Source: Pseudodesulfovibrio sp. 5S69
GTDB lineage: Bacteria; Desulfobacterota; Desulfovibrionia; Desulfovibrionales; Desulfovibrionaceae
Assembly: GCF_037094465.1 (NCBI RefSeq)
Contig: NZ_CP146609.1
Location: 3,343,501-3,407,500, forward strand
Direction: 5' to 3'
Length of the DNA stretch: 64,000 nt
Part shown: positions 1 to 8,933 of the stretch, in pieces
Position numbering within the stretch: the stretch's first letter is position 1
How the letters are laid out: each line of letters starts with the position of its first letter
Position numbers and translations under genes: made by a program
The notes under the pieces: generated by a model
Seen by the model: the letters and a program-made list of their open reading frames with translations, nothing else
Database searches by the model: none
What the model was told of the DNA's origin: nothing

Positions 1-1
1 C

Positions 2-454
2 GCCGTGCCCGAGACTTCCCCCGAGCCCCAGCGCGAACGGCCGCCTCGCGAACGCGGCGGCAGGAACCGCCGGTCCGCCGAGCCGCCCAGGGAACGGCGC
101 CCCGAACGGCCCGCCCGGCCCGAAAAGCCTGTTCAGTCGGAAAAGCCGGCCCAAAGCGACGAGCCCCGCGAACCGCGCGAGCCCCAAGAACCGCGCGAGC
201 CCCAAGAACCGCGCGAGCCCCAAGAACCGCGTGAGCCGCGTGAGCCGCAGGCGGCCAAGGAACAGCCCCGCCCGCCCAGGGCCCGGGGGAGACGGACGGC
301 CAAGCCGCAAAACGACCGGCCCGCGCCCGAACCCCGCACTGCCCCCGCCCCCGACGAACCGCGCGACAGCGCCCCAACCGGCGGCGAGGACGATCCCAAG
401 CCCAAAGCCAAGCGGCGTCGGCGCAGAAGGCGGCGCAAGCCCTCCGGCAGCTAG
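2..454 (+). CDS. C-terminal tail of a basic, Arg/Pro/Glu-rich protein (5' end outside window)
   Basis: The frame is open from the first base, so this is probably the end of a longer gene and the GTG at position 5 need not be a start. The visible 150 residues have no globular domain: they are rich in Arg, Pro, Glu and Lys and end in a run of nine Arg/Lys residues followed by KPSGS and a TAG stop. An EPREPQ repeat lies in the middle. Tails of this kind occur at the C terminus of DEAD-box RNA helicases and ribonucleases, where they bind RNA; that assignment is a guess from composition only. The next gene begins three bases after the stop, so the two are probably cotranscribed. Confidence 0.55.
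   Translation, partial: AVPETSPEPQRERPPRERGGRNRRSAEPPRERRPERPARPEKPVQSEKPAQSDEPREPREPQEPREPQEPREPQEPREPREPQAAKEQPRPPRARGRRTAKPQNDRPAPEPRTAPAPDEPRDSAPTGGEDDPKPKAKRRRRRRRRKPSGS
170..223 (+). repeat. Three perfect 18-bp tandem repeats inside the basic tail
   Basis: The 18-bp unit gaaccgcgcgagccccaa occurs three times without change (170-187, 188-205, 206-223) and is followed by a degenerate fourth copy. Each unit encodes EPREPQ, so copy-number change by slippage keeps the reading frame. Confidence 0.9.
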
Positions 455-457
455 GCC

Positions 458-1246
458 GTGGACGGCCGGACCCTGATCCTCGGCCTGGCCGCAGGCTATC
501 ACTACGGCGATGTTCGCCCGTTTCTCGCCTCCCTGGACCGGGCGGCGTACGCGGGCGATCTCGTTTTTTTCGTCTCGGAAACCACCCGCGACCTCGAACG
601 CATGCGCGCCCACGGGGCCGAACTCCTGCCCATGGACCGGGCCCCCGGCCTGGAGGGCGTGCCCTGCAACGCGCTGCGCTATTTCCTGTACCTGGACTAT
701 CTGCGGACCTGCGGCCGGACCTATGACCGCATCCTGATCAGCGACGTGCGCGACGTGATCTTCCAGCGCGCCCCCTTCGCCTTCCCCTGGCCGGAGGGGA
801 TCTGCTGCACCCTGGAGGCGCCCTCGGCCACCGTGGGGTCCTGCCCGTTCAACGCCCGCTGGGTCCGCGAGCACCTGGGCGAAGACGCCCTGGCCGCCAT
901 CGCGGACCGGCCCGTGTCCTGTTCCGGGACCACCGTGGCCGACCACGGCTCCATGCTCGCCTATCTCGAACGCATGACCGGGCTGCTCCTGCCGCCGTCC
1001 GGCGGCGAGTGCATGGCCGGATACGACCAGGGTGTGCACAACCACCTCGTCCACGCGGGCGGGCTCGACGGCCTGACCCTGTTCGACAACGATGGACCGA
1101 TCCTGACCCTGGCCCAGACCCGGGACGAACCGGCGGTCGACGGACGCGGCGACGTCCTGAACCGGGCCGGGCGCGTGCCCCACCTGGTCCATCAATACGA
1201 CCGCAAGCCGTCGCTTTTCAAAATGATCCGAAAACGGTTCGCCTGA
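458..1246 (+). CDS. Glycosyltransferase-like protein with a DVRD motif
   Basis: 262 residues from a GTG start three bases after the preceding stop, so probably translationally coupled. The N terminus (LILGLAAGYHYGDVRPF) looks like the first beta strand of a nucleotide-diphospho-sugar-type fold. A segment near residues 90-100 (ILISDVRDVIFQ) resembles the metal-binding DxD motif of GT-A glycosyltransferases, and CMAGYDQGVHNHL further on resembles the D/N-Q-G-xx-N motif of capsule transferases. No membrane segment is seen. The donor and acceptor cannot be named. It converges on the HD-GYP gene with 12 bases between the stops. Confidence 0.6.
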   Translation: MDGRTLILGLAAGYHYGDVRPFLASLDRAAYAGDLVFFVSETTRDLERMRAHGAELLPMDRAPGLEGVPCNALRYFLYLDYLRTCGRTYDRILISDVRDVIFQRAPFAFPWPEGICCTLEAPSATVGSCPFNARWVREHLGEDALAAIADRPVSCSGTTVADHGSMLAYLERMTGLLLPPSGGECMAGYDQGVHNHLVHAGGLDGLTLFDNDGPILTLAQTRDEPAVDGRGDVLNRAGRVPHLVHQYDRKPSLFKMIRKRFA

Positions 1247-1258
1247 TCCGGCGGCCGC

Positions 1259-2299
1259 CTACCTGGCGAGGGCGTCCTCGCCGACGCTCGCCCTGATCTC
1301 GCGCAGGGTCTCCATGTTCCCCAGAAAGAGTTCCGTGAGATGGGGGTCGAAGTGCCTGCCCCGCTGCTCGCGGATGTGCGCGCACGCCTCTTCCTCGGTC
1401 CAGGCCTCCTTGTAGGGCCGCCTGGAGGTCAGGGCGTCGAACACGTCGGCCAGGGCCACTATCCGCCCTTCCAGGGGGATATCCTCCCCGGACAGTCCCA
1501 CGGGATAGCCCGTGCCGTCCCACCGCTCGTGGTGGGTCATGGCGATGCGCCGAGCCATGACCATGAGTCGGTTGTCGTGCTCGCCGATGATCTTCGCACC
1601 GATGGTGGTGTGGGTTTTCATGATCTCCCACTCGTCGGGGGCGAGCTTGGCCGGCTTGCTCAGGATGTGGTCCGGGATGCCGATCTTGCCCACGTCGTGC
1701 ATGGGAGCGGCGCTGTGAATGAGGTCCACGGCCTCCTCGTCCAGACCGGCGGCCAGAGCCAGGGCCCGGCAATAGCCGCTCATGCGGACGATGTGCAGGC
1801 CGGTCTCGTTGTCCTTGTACTCGGCGGCCACGCTGAGTCGGCGGATGATCTGCAACCGGGTCTCGTACAGATCGCGGGAGCGCTCGGCCACCTTGCGTTC
1901 CAAGGCCATGTTCTGGTTGTGCAGGGCCAGATGGGTGCGCACCCGGGCCAGGACCACGGCCGGACTGACGGGCTTGGTGATGTAGTCCACGCCGCCGACC
2001 TCGAATCCCCTGGTCTGATCCTGCTCCTGGTCGCGGGCCGTGACGAAGATGACCGGGATGTTCCGGGAGCGAAGGTCCGCCTTGATCCTCTCGCAGACGG
2101 TGTATCCGTCCATGTGGGGCATCATGACATCCAGGAGGACAATGTCCGGCGGCGTCTTCGAATGGACGATGTCCAGCGCCTCTTGGCCGCTGAGCGCCGC
2201 CAGGACACGGTATTCGTCCTTCAACGTCTCCACGAGCAGGTCAAGGTTCGTGGGGATGTCGTCCACAACCAGCACGGTCTGCTTTTCCCTGTCCGCCAT
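1259..2299 (-). CDS. Response regulator with HD-GYP phosphodiesterase output
   Basis: 346 residues. An N-terminal receiver (VLVVDD, phospho-acceptor Asp in IVLLDVMMP, Lys in ITKPVS) is joined by a helical linker to an HD-GYP domain with HDVGK and HHERWDGTGYP. HD-GYP proteins hydrolyse cyclic di-GMP, so phosphorylation probably tunes c-di-GMP level and with it motility or surface attachment. I chose the ATG at 2299 because GGAGG lies four bases upstream; an ATG at 2323 would add eight residues but has a weaker ribosome site. The gene diverges from the hybrid kinase at 2554, a likely partner. HD-GYP regulators of this RpfG-like layout are widespread, so the physiological signal is unknown. Confidence 0.9.
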   Translation of the reverse strand: MADREKQTVLVVDDIPTNLDLLVETLKDEYRVLAALSGQEALDIVHSKTPPDIVLLDVMMPHMDGYTVCERIKADLRSRNIPVIFVTARDQEQDQTRGFEVGGVDYITKPVSPAVVLARVRTHLALHNQNMALERKVAERSRDLYETRLQIIRRLSVAAEYKDNETGLHIVRMSGYCRALALAAGLDEEAVDLIHSAAPMHDVGKIGIPDHILSKPAKLAPDEWEIMKTHTTIGAKIIGEHDNRLMVMARRIAMTHHERWDGTGYPVGLSGEDIPLEGRIVALADVFDALTSRRPYKEAWTEEEACAHIREQRGRHFDPHLTELFLGNMETLREIRASVGEDALAR

Positions 2300-2364
2300 G
2301 GGACCTCCGATATTTTCCGACATGCTGACCTGCAAAATCATCCCCACAGGGCTGTGCGCGGGCA

Positions 2365-2390
2365 ATTATAATTGGAGTTATTCCTGTCAA
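2365..2390 (-). promoter_or_regulatory. Candidate promoter for the HD-GYP regulator, overlapping a palindrome
   Basis: On the minus strand a perfect TTGACA (2385-2390) and a perfect TATAAT (2365-2370) are present, but separated by only 14 bases instead of 17. The -10 lies inside the 12-bp palindrome CAATTATAATTG (2363-2374). The short spacer suggests that an activator or DNA distortion may be needed, or that the real -10 is elsewhere. Confidence 0.35.
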
Positions 2391-2448
2391 TACGCCGCAA
2401 TCAGGCGTAAAAGGGAAAGTAGTCAGCCATTGTTCCAGGACGATTACC

Positions 2449-2478
2449 GTGAAATAGAATTAATTATCCAATTATAAT
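2449..2478 (+). promoter_or_regulatory. Candidate sigma-70 promoter of the hybrid kinase gene
   Basis: GTGAAA (2449-2454) and a perfect TATAAT (2473-2478) are 18 bases apart and lie 76 bases before the start codon. The -10 sits in CCAATTATAATA, which repeats most of the palindrome at 2363-2374, so both divergent promoters may share a regulator. Confidence 0.4.
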
Positions 2479-2553
2479 ACTTCGGTTGTTGGTTTTGCTG
2501 GTATCCTCTCCTCAAACCCGCGAAACCGGACGGCACCGCCCCTCGAGAACGCC

Positions 2554-5500
2554 ATGTTGAAGCACTACTCCGATATCTCCCTGCCCCTTCGCAGCTTTCT
2601 CGGGACCGTCATCTTCCTGACCGCGCTCGCCGCCCTGGGCGTCTTTTTCCTGTACGCCCAGGCAGCGAACTCCATCGAAAAATCCATCAGACTGAATGAA
2701 TCCATCCACAACAGGATGGTTACCCAGAGCATCGACCTGGACCTCAAGACCCTGTTCATGGACCTCCTCCTGGTGGCCAACCATGTGGAGACCCGGTATT
2801 TCCTACAGGACCGGACCGAACGTAACCGCCGGGACCTCACCAAGGAGCTCATGGCCCTAAGCTCCCTCAGCGGGGCCTACGACCAAATCCGCATCCTGGG
2901 CAACGACGGCCTGGAGCTGCTCCGGATCAACGAAAACAACGGCCATCCAGCGCCGGTTCCCGCCGACAAGCTCCAGAACAAGGCGAGCCGATACTACTTC
3001 CAGGACTCCCTGCCCTTGACCAACGGTGAGATATACGTTTCCCCGTTTGATCTGAACATCGAGAACAAAAAGATCGAGCTGCCCCTGAAGCCCATGATCC
3101 GGGTGTCCACTCCCATATATGACGACGCGGGGTGCCGCATCGGCTTCGCCGTTCTCAACTACCTGGGCCAACGGATCATCGACCGCCTCGACGGCGGCGG
3201 GCAAAAGGCGGGCGACCAGACCATACTCCTCAACGAAAACGGCTACTGGCTCGCCTCTCCTCATCCGGAAAAGAACTGGGCCTTCATGTACCCCGGCCGC
3301 GAGAACCTGCGCTTCAGCGTGGCCCATCCCGAAACCTGGGCCCGGATCAAGGCCATGGACAAGGGCCAGTTTTCCACCTCGGAGGGCCTCTATACGGTCG
3401 GCACCATCCGCGTCACGCCCATGGAGACCGTCAAGGTCAAGGTGGCCCAATCCCACGAATGGAAGGTGGTCTGCTTCACCTCGAAGAAGGACCTCCAGGC
3501 CTACGTCACCCCGGTGCGCGCCCGCTACCTGACCATATTCGGGGTCATCGTCCTGCTGTCGGTCCTGATCGGCCTGACCAGGGCCCGGTTCACCGCCGCC
3601 AGGGAGCGCAACGCCAGGGAACTTGAAACAGCCCGGCAGGCCGCCGAGGAAGCCAACCAGGCCAAGAGCGACTTCCTGGCCCGCATGAGCCACGAAATCC
3701 GCACGCCCATGAACGCCATCATCGGCCTGACCCACCTGGCGCTCAAGACCGAGTTGACGCCCAAGCAGACGGACTATCTGTCCAAGGTCGCCCTGTCGGC
3801 CAATTCCCTGCTCGGGATCATCAACGACATCCTGGACTTCTCCAAGATCGAGGCGGGCAGGCTGATCGTGGACGAGGCGGACTTCCTCCTGGACGACGTG
3901 CTCAACAACATCATCAACATGCTCGGCCTGACCGCGGAACAAAAGGGCATCGAATTCCTGCTCATGGTCCGCAGCACCGTGCCCAACCGGCTCCGGGGCG
4001 ACGCGCTCAGGCTGGGGCAGGTGCTGCTCAACCTGACCAACAACGCCGTCAAGTTCACCGAAAAAGGCGAGGTCATCCTCCAGGCCGATCTCCTCGAACA
4101 GGACGGGGCCACGGCCGTCATCCGGTTCAGCGTCCGGGACACCGGCGTCGGCATCAGCCGGGAGCACCTGGCCAGGCTGTTCCAGCCCTTCAGCCAGGCC
4201 GACGGCTCCATCACCCGCCGGTTCGGCGGAACCGGGCTGGGACTGTCCATCTCCAAAAGGCTGGTGGAGATGATGGGCGGCGAAATGAACGTGACCAGCG
4301 AACAGGGCAAGGGCAGCGAATTCTCCTTCACCATCCCCCTGAAGCTCCAGCCCGACCACACAGGCGAGACCTTCGAATATCCGAAGGAGATCAAGGGGCT
4401 GCACGTCCTGGTGGTGGATGACAGTCGAATGTCCCGCATGGTCCTGTGCAAGGTGCTCGAATCCTTCACCTTCAGGGTAGAGGAAGCGAGCTGCGCCGTG
4501 GACGCCCTGGCCCTGCTCGAGGAACGGGACGAAACCGACCCGTTCCGGCTGATCATCACGGACTGGAACATGCCGGACACCGACGGCATCCAGCTGGTCT
4601 TGCGCATCAACAAGAGCCAGGCCATCGGGCACAAGCCCAAGATCATCATGCTCACGGCCTACGGCCAGGAGTCCATCCGCCACAGGGCGCGGGAAGTCGG
4701 CATCGACGGGTACATGCTCAAGCCCTTCAACCGCTCCATCCTGTTCGACACCATCATGGACACCTTAAGCGGCAACGCCGACCACAGGCCCAGGCTGTCC
4801 GCTCGCACAGATCAGACCGGGGTGCCGCCCAACCTGCCGGGCGCGCACATCCTCCTGGCCGAGGACAACGAGATCAACCAGCAGGTGGCCCGTGAAATCC
4901 TCGAAGGCGCGGACATTCGCGTATCCATTGCGAACAACGGCCGGGAGGCCATGGAGATGGCCCTTACCGGGGACTTCGACGCCGTGCTCATGGACATCCA
5001 GATGCCGATCATGGACGGATTCAAGGCGGTCAAGGCCATCCGGGAGGGGGGGAAGACCTCCCTGCCGATCATCGCCATGACCGCGCACGCCCTGGTGGGT
5101 GACCGGGAGAAGAGCCTCCAGGCGGGCATGAACGACCACGTGACCAAACCCATCGACCCCGATGAATTGATGAGGACCCTGGCCCACTGGCTGCCGGACC
5201 GCGAAGGCGTGGCGCCGCTACGGACGGCGGAGCCCGCCGCTCCCGACGGGGAACCGGACCCCATGCCCCATCTCCCCGGCGTGAATACGGCTCAGGGGGT
5301 CGCCAGGCTGCGCGGCAACAAGAAGCTCTACCGAAAATTGCTCAAGGACTTCGCCCAGGACAGCCCCATGCTCCTTGAAAAACTCAAGGCCGATGCCTCG
5401 GCGGAACGGTTCGAGGCGTGCCAGGGAGTGGTCCACAACCTCAAGGGCGTGGCGGGCAACATCGGAGCCGACCGGCTGCGCGAGACCTTCGCCCGGCTCG

Positions 5501-5904
5501 AACAGGCGCTTCTCGGCGGACAGGGAGATTTGCACACCCGCCTGGACCAGGCCGTCCGCGAGGCCCGGCGGGTGACCGACGGCATCTTGAAGGCGTACCC
5601 GCCCGAGGACGAGCCCGAGATTCCGGCCGCGGACCTGGACCGGGTCGAGAGCCGGGGCGTCCTGGACATGCGGCACCAGCTCGAAGCGCTGCTCGGCCTG
5701 CTCGAACGCCACGACATCGACGCCCAGAAGCTCTTCCGCTCCCTCCGGGAGGAGTTGGAGAGAAACGCCCCATCCCGGACCCGGGAACTGGCCCGGCTCA
5801 TCGACCAGTTCGATTTCACCTCGGCCGGGGACACCCTCCGCGCGCTTCTGAAGCAGTGCCGGGACAACGAGTGCCCGGACGAAAAATCCGATCCCGGGGA
5901 ATGA
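2554..5904 (+). CDS. Hybrid sensor histidine kinase with two receivers and an HPt domain
   Basis: 1,116 residues. A first membrane helix (about 15-36) and a second (about 326-345) enclose a roughly 290-residue periplasmic sensor region, probably a Cache-type ligand-binding domain. A HisKA domain follows with His380 in [10 protein letters not shown], then the ATPase domain with DTGVGIS and GGTGLGLSI. Receiver 1 carries Asp670 (ITDWNMPD), receiver 2 carries Asp814 (LMDIQMP), and the HPt domain carries His961 ([14 protein letters not shown]). This is a complete internal phosphorelay of the BarA/ArcB type. No DNA-binding output is attached, so phosphate must pass to a separate regulator; the divergent HD-GYP regulator is the nearest candidate. 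The 3' end faces the DUF1566 gene across seven bases. Confidence 0.92.
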   Translation: MLKHYSDISLPLRSFLGTVIFLTALAALGVFFLYAQAANSIEKSIRLNESIHNRMVTQSIDLDLKTLFMDLLLVANHVETRYFLQDRTERNRRDLTKELMALSSLSGAYDQIRILGNDGLELLRINENNGHPAPVPADKLQNKASRYYFQDSLPLTNGEIYVSPFDLNIENKKIELPLKPMIRVSTPIYDDAGCRIGFAVLNYLGQRIIDRLDGGGQKAGDQTILLNENGYWLASPHPEKNWAFMYPGRENLRFSVAHPETWARIKAMDKGQFSTSEGLYTVGTIRVTPMETVKVKVAQSHEWKVVCFTSKKDLQAYVTPVRARYLTIFGVIVLLSVLIGLTRARFTAARERNARELETARQAAEEANQAKSDFLARMSHEIRTPMNAIIGLTHLALKTELTPKQTDYLSKVALSANSLLGIINDILDFSKIEAGRLIVDEADFLLDDVLNNIINMLGLTAEQKGIEFLLMVRSTVPNRLRGDALRLGQVLLNLTNNAVKFTEKGEVILQADLLEQDGATAVIRFSVRDTGVGISREHLARLFQPFSQADGSITRRFGGTGLGLSISKRLVEMMGGEMNVTSEQGKGSEFSFTIPLKLQPDHTGETFEYPKEIKGLHVLVVDDSRMSRMVLCKVLESFTFRVEEASCAVDALALLEERDETDPFRLIITDWNMPDTDGIQLVLRINKSQAIGHKPKIIMLTAYGQESIRHRAREVGIDGYMLKPFNRSILFDTIMDTLSGNADHRPRLSARTDQTGVPPNLPGAHILLAEDNEINQQVAREILEGADIRVSIANNGREAMEMALTGDFDAVLMDIQMPIMDGFKAVKAIREGGKTSLPIIAMTAHALVGDREKSLQAGMNDHVTKPIDPDELMRTLAHWLPDREGVAPLRTAEPAAPDGEPDPMPHLPGVNTAQGVARLRGNKKLYRKLLKDFAQDSPMLLEKLKADASAERFEACQGVVHNLKGVAGNIGADRLRETFARLEQALLGGQGDLHTRLDQAVREARRVTDGILKAYPPEDEPEIPAADLDRVESRGVLDMRHQLEALLGLLERHDIDAQKLFRSLREELERNAPSRTRELARLIDQFDFTSAGDTLRALLKQCRDNECPDEKSDPGE

Positions 5905-5911
5905 CCCCGGC

Positions 5912-6811
5912 TCAGTCCGAACGCACTGCCCAGACGTGGAATTCGGCGCGCGCCTTGAAGCCGACGCCGACCGCGCCCTTGTGCAGATAGTAGCAGAACG
6001 ACCACGTGGGATCGTAGCCGCTGTCCGTGGCCGACCAGTAAGCCTCTCGCACGGCCGTGAAGGGATGCCCTTCGGGCAGGGCCGGGTCGGCCCGCGAGCA
6101 GTCGGTCAGGGATTCCAGTTCCATGATGGCGGGCAGCCGCCAGGCGAGCCCGGACTCGGTGGCCAGCGCCTCCACGGCCCGGCCCGCCGCCTCCCGGTCG
6201 ACCATGCCCCCGGCCAGGTCTGTCTCCCTGCGCCAGATCAGGCCGGTCATGCGATCCTCGACCTCGCCGCCGTTTTCCCGAAACCTCGGCTCGGGCCATG
6301 GGCGGCCCCTGCGCAGCGCCCCGTCCTGGCCGCTCCCGGCACAGTCCTCGGGGCCGCCGTCCGCGCCGAAACAGCCGGTCTGACCGGTGGCCCACAAGAC
6401 CTCGGATTCACCGCGCACGGGCCAGACCACCGCGTCGTCCACCTTGCGCCCGAAGAACATGCGCCCGCCGCTGAACTGCACCCACCAGGCGTAGGCATGG
6501 TCCCGGGCCGAGGTGGTCGAGGTCCAGCACTTGCCCGCCCAGACGTGCTCGAAGGGATGACCGGGCGGCAGGGCCGGTTCGCGCCCGCCGTGGTCGACCA
6601 GGGAATAGAGCTCGCGCCGGTTGGGCAGCCGCCAATCCGCGAAGCCGAAACGCTTTTCGCGGTTCATGGCCTCGATGGCCTGGAACGCTTCGGGCCAGGA
6701 CAGCCCGGTCTCGAATGGCTGGGCCAGCCGGGGCCAGGACAACCCGGTCAGGCAGTCCTCGACGATATCCCCCCTGACCGTGAATCGGGGCGCCTGCGTA
6801 TCGTCGGTCAT
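5912..6811 (-). CDS. DUF1566 (Lcl C-terminal domain) protein with two repeats
   Basis: 299 residues from the ATG at 6811, which overlaps the upstream stop as ATGA. Two related halves each begin with a D-x-x-TGL-x-W motif (DCLTGLSW and DRMTGLIW) and contain a WRLP segment followed by residues of the type ELxSLxD and a W-x-S-T/A-T motif. This is the pattern of the Lcl/DUF1566 fold found in bacterial surface or FGE-like proteins. No signal peptide or membrane segment is visible, so it may be cytoplasmic. Translational coupling to the flavoprotein gene upstream suggests a shared process, but none can be named. Confidence 0.8.
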   Translation of the reverse strand: MTDDTQAPRFTVRGDIVEDCLTGLSWPRLAQPFETGLSWPEAFQAIEAMNREKRFGFADWRLPNRRELYSLVDHGGREPALPPGHPFEHVWAGKCWTSTTSARDHAYAWWVQFSGGRMFFGRKVDDAVVWPVRGESEVLWATGQTGCFGADGGPEDCAGSGQDGALRRGRPWPEPRFRENGGEVEDRMTGLIWRRETDLAGGMVDREAAGRAVEALATESGLAWRLPAIMELESLTDCSRADPALPEGHPFTAVREAYWSATDSGYDPTWSFCYYLHKGAVGVGFKARAEFHVWAVRSD

Positions 6812-8166
6812 CCCAGCATGTACCTCACGGTATACCCGAAGGACGGATAGGCCCACGGCTGGGCCAGGAGATCCTCGCGGGTCAGTGAATGGCGGATGGC
6901 CATGCCGAAGATATTGACGACCTCCTCGGCGTGCGCGCCCAGGTAGTGCGCCCCGAGAATGCGGCCCGTGCCCCGCTCCACCAGAACCCGGTAGCCCGCG
7001 TGGGCCATGCCGAGCCGGTGGTGCTCGGACCACTTGGCCGCGTCGCCTTCAAAAACCTTGAAATCGTATCCCTGCTCGCTGGCCTGCTCTTCCAGGAGTC
7101 CGGCGCAGGCCAGTGTCGGGTGGGTGAAGACCGCGCCCGCCGTGCCCGAGAGGTCGGACCGGGCCGAACCCTCGTCGAGAATGTTGCGGACCACGGTGTC
7201 GGCCTGCAGGGCGGCCACCGGCGTCAGGGGATGGCCCGGCTCCACGCAGTCGCCCGCGCCGAAGACCACGGGATTGGACACGCTGCGCATGTACTCGTCC
7301 ACCTTGATGCCGCGCTCGCCGCTTTCCACGCCCGCCTTGCCCAGGTCCAGGCCGTCCAGGTCGGGCACGCGGCCCGTGCCGCTCACCGCGGCGGCGGCCA
7401 CGAACTCCATCTCCACATCGTCCGGTCCTGACACGATGACGCGCACGCCGTCCTCGAACGGCTCCACCGCCTTGACCGGGTGGTCGGTATGCACGGCCAC
7501 GCCCTGGTCCCGCATGGCCTGGACCAGCTTGCGGCCGAGGCTCTCGTCGAACCCCTTGAGCACGCGGTGACTACGGTGCAGGATGGTCGCCCTGGCCCCG
7601 GCCGCGGCCGCGATGCAGGCGAACTCGAAAGAGATGAACCCGCCGCCGATGAAAAGCATGGACTCGGGCAGATTTTCCAGGTCGAGGAAGCGGTCGCTGC
7701 TCAGCAGAAGGCTTTCGCCGGGGATGCCGAGCTTGCGCGGCACGGCCCCGGAGGCCACGACGATGTGCCGGGCCGTGAGGGGCCCGAGCTCCTCCACCTC
7801 CACCGTATCCGGGCCGGTGAACCGGGCCTCGCCCTGGATGGTGGTGATGCCCCGGCCGTGGAAGGAGTCGAAGACCCGGCCCGAGATGGGGTCGATGACC
7901 GAATGCTTGAAGCGCATAAGCGAAGCCCAGTCCACACGCACGTTCCCGGCCACGCCGTGGGCGGCCGTGTCGCGTACCCGCAGGATCTCGTGACTCATGT
8001 CGGCCAGGGTCTTCTTGGGCTCGCACCCGCGCAGCGGGCACACCCCGCCCCAGCCGTCCTTCTCCACCACGGCCACGTCCAGCCCGGCCTCGCCGAGCCT
8101 GCGGGCGACAATGCCGCCCGCAGGGCCGGAACCTATCACGATCACGTCATATGCCTGTCGGGTCAC
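6808..8166 (-). CDS. FAD-dependent pyridine nucleotide-disulfide oxidoreductase, class I-like
   Basis: 452 residues from a GTG at 8166 with GGAG eight bases upstream; the longer frame to 8346 has no good ribosome site and crosses a terminator. The N terminus has the FAD fingerprint VIGSGPAGG, followed by the redox pair C43-PLRG-C48, a central NAD(P) fold with FIGGGFISFE, and a second FAD motif (VFGAGDC). This is the glutathione reductase / dihydrolipoamide dehydrogenase architecture. The C terminus reads AYPSFGYTVRYML where classical members have the catalytic HPT-x-SE, so the His-Glu acid/base pair is missing and the substrate probably differs from lipoamide or glutathione. It overlaps the DUF1566 gene by four bases. 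Confidence 0.85.
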   Translation of the reverse strand: MTRQAYDVIVIGSGPAGGIVARRLGEAGLDVAVVEKDGWGGVCPLRGCEPKKTLADMSHEILRVRDTAAHGVAGNVRVDWASLMRFKHSVIDPISGRVFDSFHGRGITTIQGEARFTGPDTVEVEELGPLTARHIVVASGAVPRKLGIPGESLLLSSDRFLDLENLPESMLFIGGGFISFEFACIAAAAGARATILHRSHRVLKGFDESLGRKLVQAMRDQGVAVHTDHPVKAVEPFEDGVRVIVSGPDDVEMEFVAAAAVSGTGRVPDLDGLDLGKAGVESGERGIKVDEYMRSVSNPVVFGAGDCVEPGHPLTPVAALQADTVVRNILDEGSARSDLSGTAGAVFTHPTLACAGLLEEQASEQGYDFKVFEGDAAKWSEHHRLGMAHAGYRVLVERGTGRILGAHYLGAHAEEVVNIFGMAIRHSLTREDLLAQPWAYPSFGYTVRYMLG

Positions 8167-8256
8167 TTGTCTGCTCCAGGTATGGTTTTCCAGGTTGACG
8201 GCCCGCCCGAAGCGGACCCTTTCCGTCCATCCTCGCACATTCACGCGGAAAGTAAA

Positions 8257-8290
8257 GGGCGGGACGCTTCCGTGAGGAAACGTCCCGCCC
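8257..8290 (-). terminator. Strong intrinsic terminator after the SET gene
   Basis: Arms GGGCGGGACG (8257-8266) and CGTCCCGCCC (8281-8290) pair perfectly; the stem can continue through TTCC/GGAA after one mismatch to a four-base GTGA/TCAC loop. On the minus strand the hairpin is followed by TTTACTTT. It separates the SET gene from the flavoprotein gene downstream. Confidence 0.85.
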
Positions 8291-8318
8291 CGGTGGGAAA
8301 AATCGAACCGGCCCCAAA

Positions 8319-8921
8319 CTATCCGCAGACCGGCTCGGCCAGCCACTTGAGGTTGCGCACCGACGAATAGCCCGCCCTGCCCGCCAGGAAATCCTCCAGC
8401 CGGACGCGCGCCTCCCCCGGGAGCAGGGGCAGCAGGGGCTGGCCGACCGACGGGACGCGCCTGAGACTCTCCTGGACGCGCTCATCCCAATCGTGGCCGT
8501 AGACGTCGATGTCGTCCAGCCGCAGGTGCTCGCGGCAGTCCACGCAGCCGCAGCAGATGGCGTAGGGCTCCTGGATGTTGAGCAGCCCGTACTCGGTGGT
8601 CAGTTCCTCACCGGCCGCGATGTCGCGCACCGCGATTTCGAGTCCGTAATCGGTCATCATGGTGGTCGGGTGGCAGTTGTGATTCATGTACCGGGCATGG
8701 TCCCAGCTCAGGACCAGGTTGCCGCATTTGTCATGGTACATGTAGGTCTCCATGGCCGCGCGCTGGGGTTCGGGCAGGGCGAAGAAGGCCTCGCGGCTCA
8801 TGGTCACGTCGAACCGGTCCCGGACCACCACGATGGTCCCTCTGGGGATGGGGGCGGTGGCGAACACGCCGACGCCGATGGCCGGGTCCCCGGACAGGAC
8901 CCTGGTGTTGGGATGGATCAT
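8319..8921 (-). CDS. SET-domain protein (putative lysine methyltransferase)
   Basis: 200 residues. The SET fold is marked by GVGVFATAPIPRGTIV near the N terminus, the cofactor-site motif RYMNHNCHP around residue 80, and GEELTTEYG about 25 residues later. A Cys cluster CCGCVDC follows at the post-SET position and may bind zinc. SET proteins methylate lysines with S-adenosylmethionine; bacterial examples have few known targets. It lies 12 bases downstream of the GNAT/ATP-grasp fusion and is followed by a strong terminator, so the two form a compact operon and may act on the same peptide, protein or small molecule. The role is not established by sequence alone. Confidence 0.85.
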   Translation of the reverse strand: MIHPNTRVLSGDPAIGVGVFATAPIPRGTIVVVRDRFDVTMSREAFFALPEPQRAAMETYMYHDKCGNLVLSWDHARYMNHNCHPTTMMTDYGLEIAVRDIAAGEELTTEYGLLNIQEPYAICCGCVDCREHLRLDDIDVYGHDWDERVQESLRRVPSVGQPLLPLLPGEARVRLEDFLAGRAGYSSVRNLKWLAEPVCG

Positions 8922-8933
8922 CTGCGGCCTCGT

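Noticed and set aside
170..223. CRISPR-like repeats
   Set aside because: The repeats are immediately adjacent, have no spacers and keep a protein reading frame; they encode a low-complexity segment.
2857..4683. Minus-strand open frame of 608 codons inside the hybrid kinase gene
   Set aside because: It is entirely antisense to conserved kinase domains and shows no family motif.
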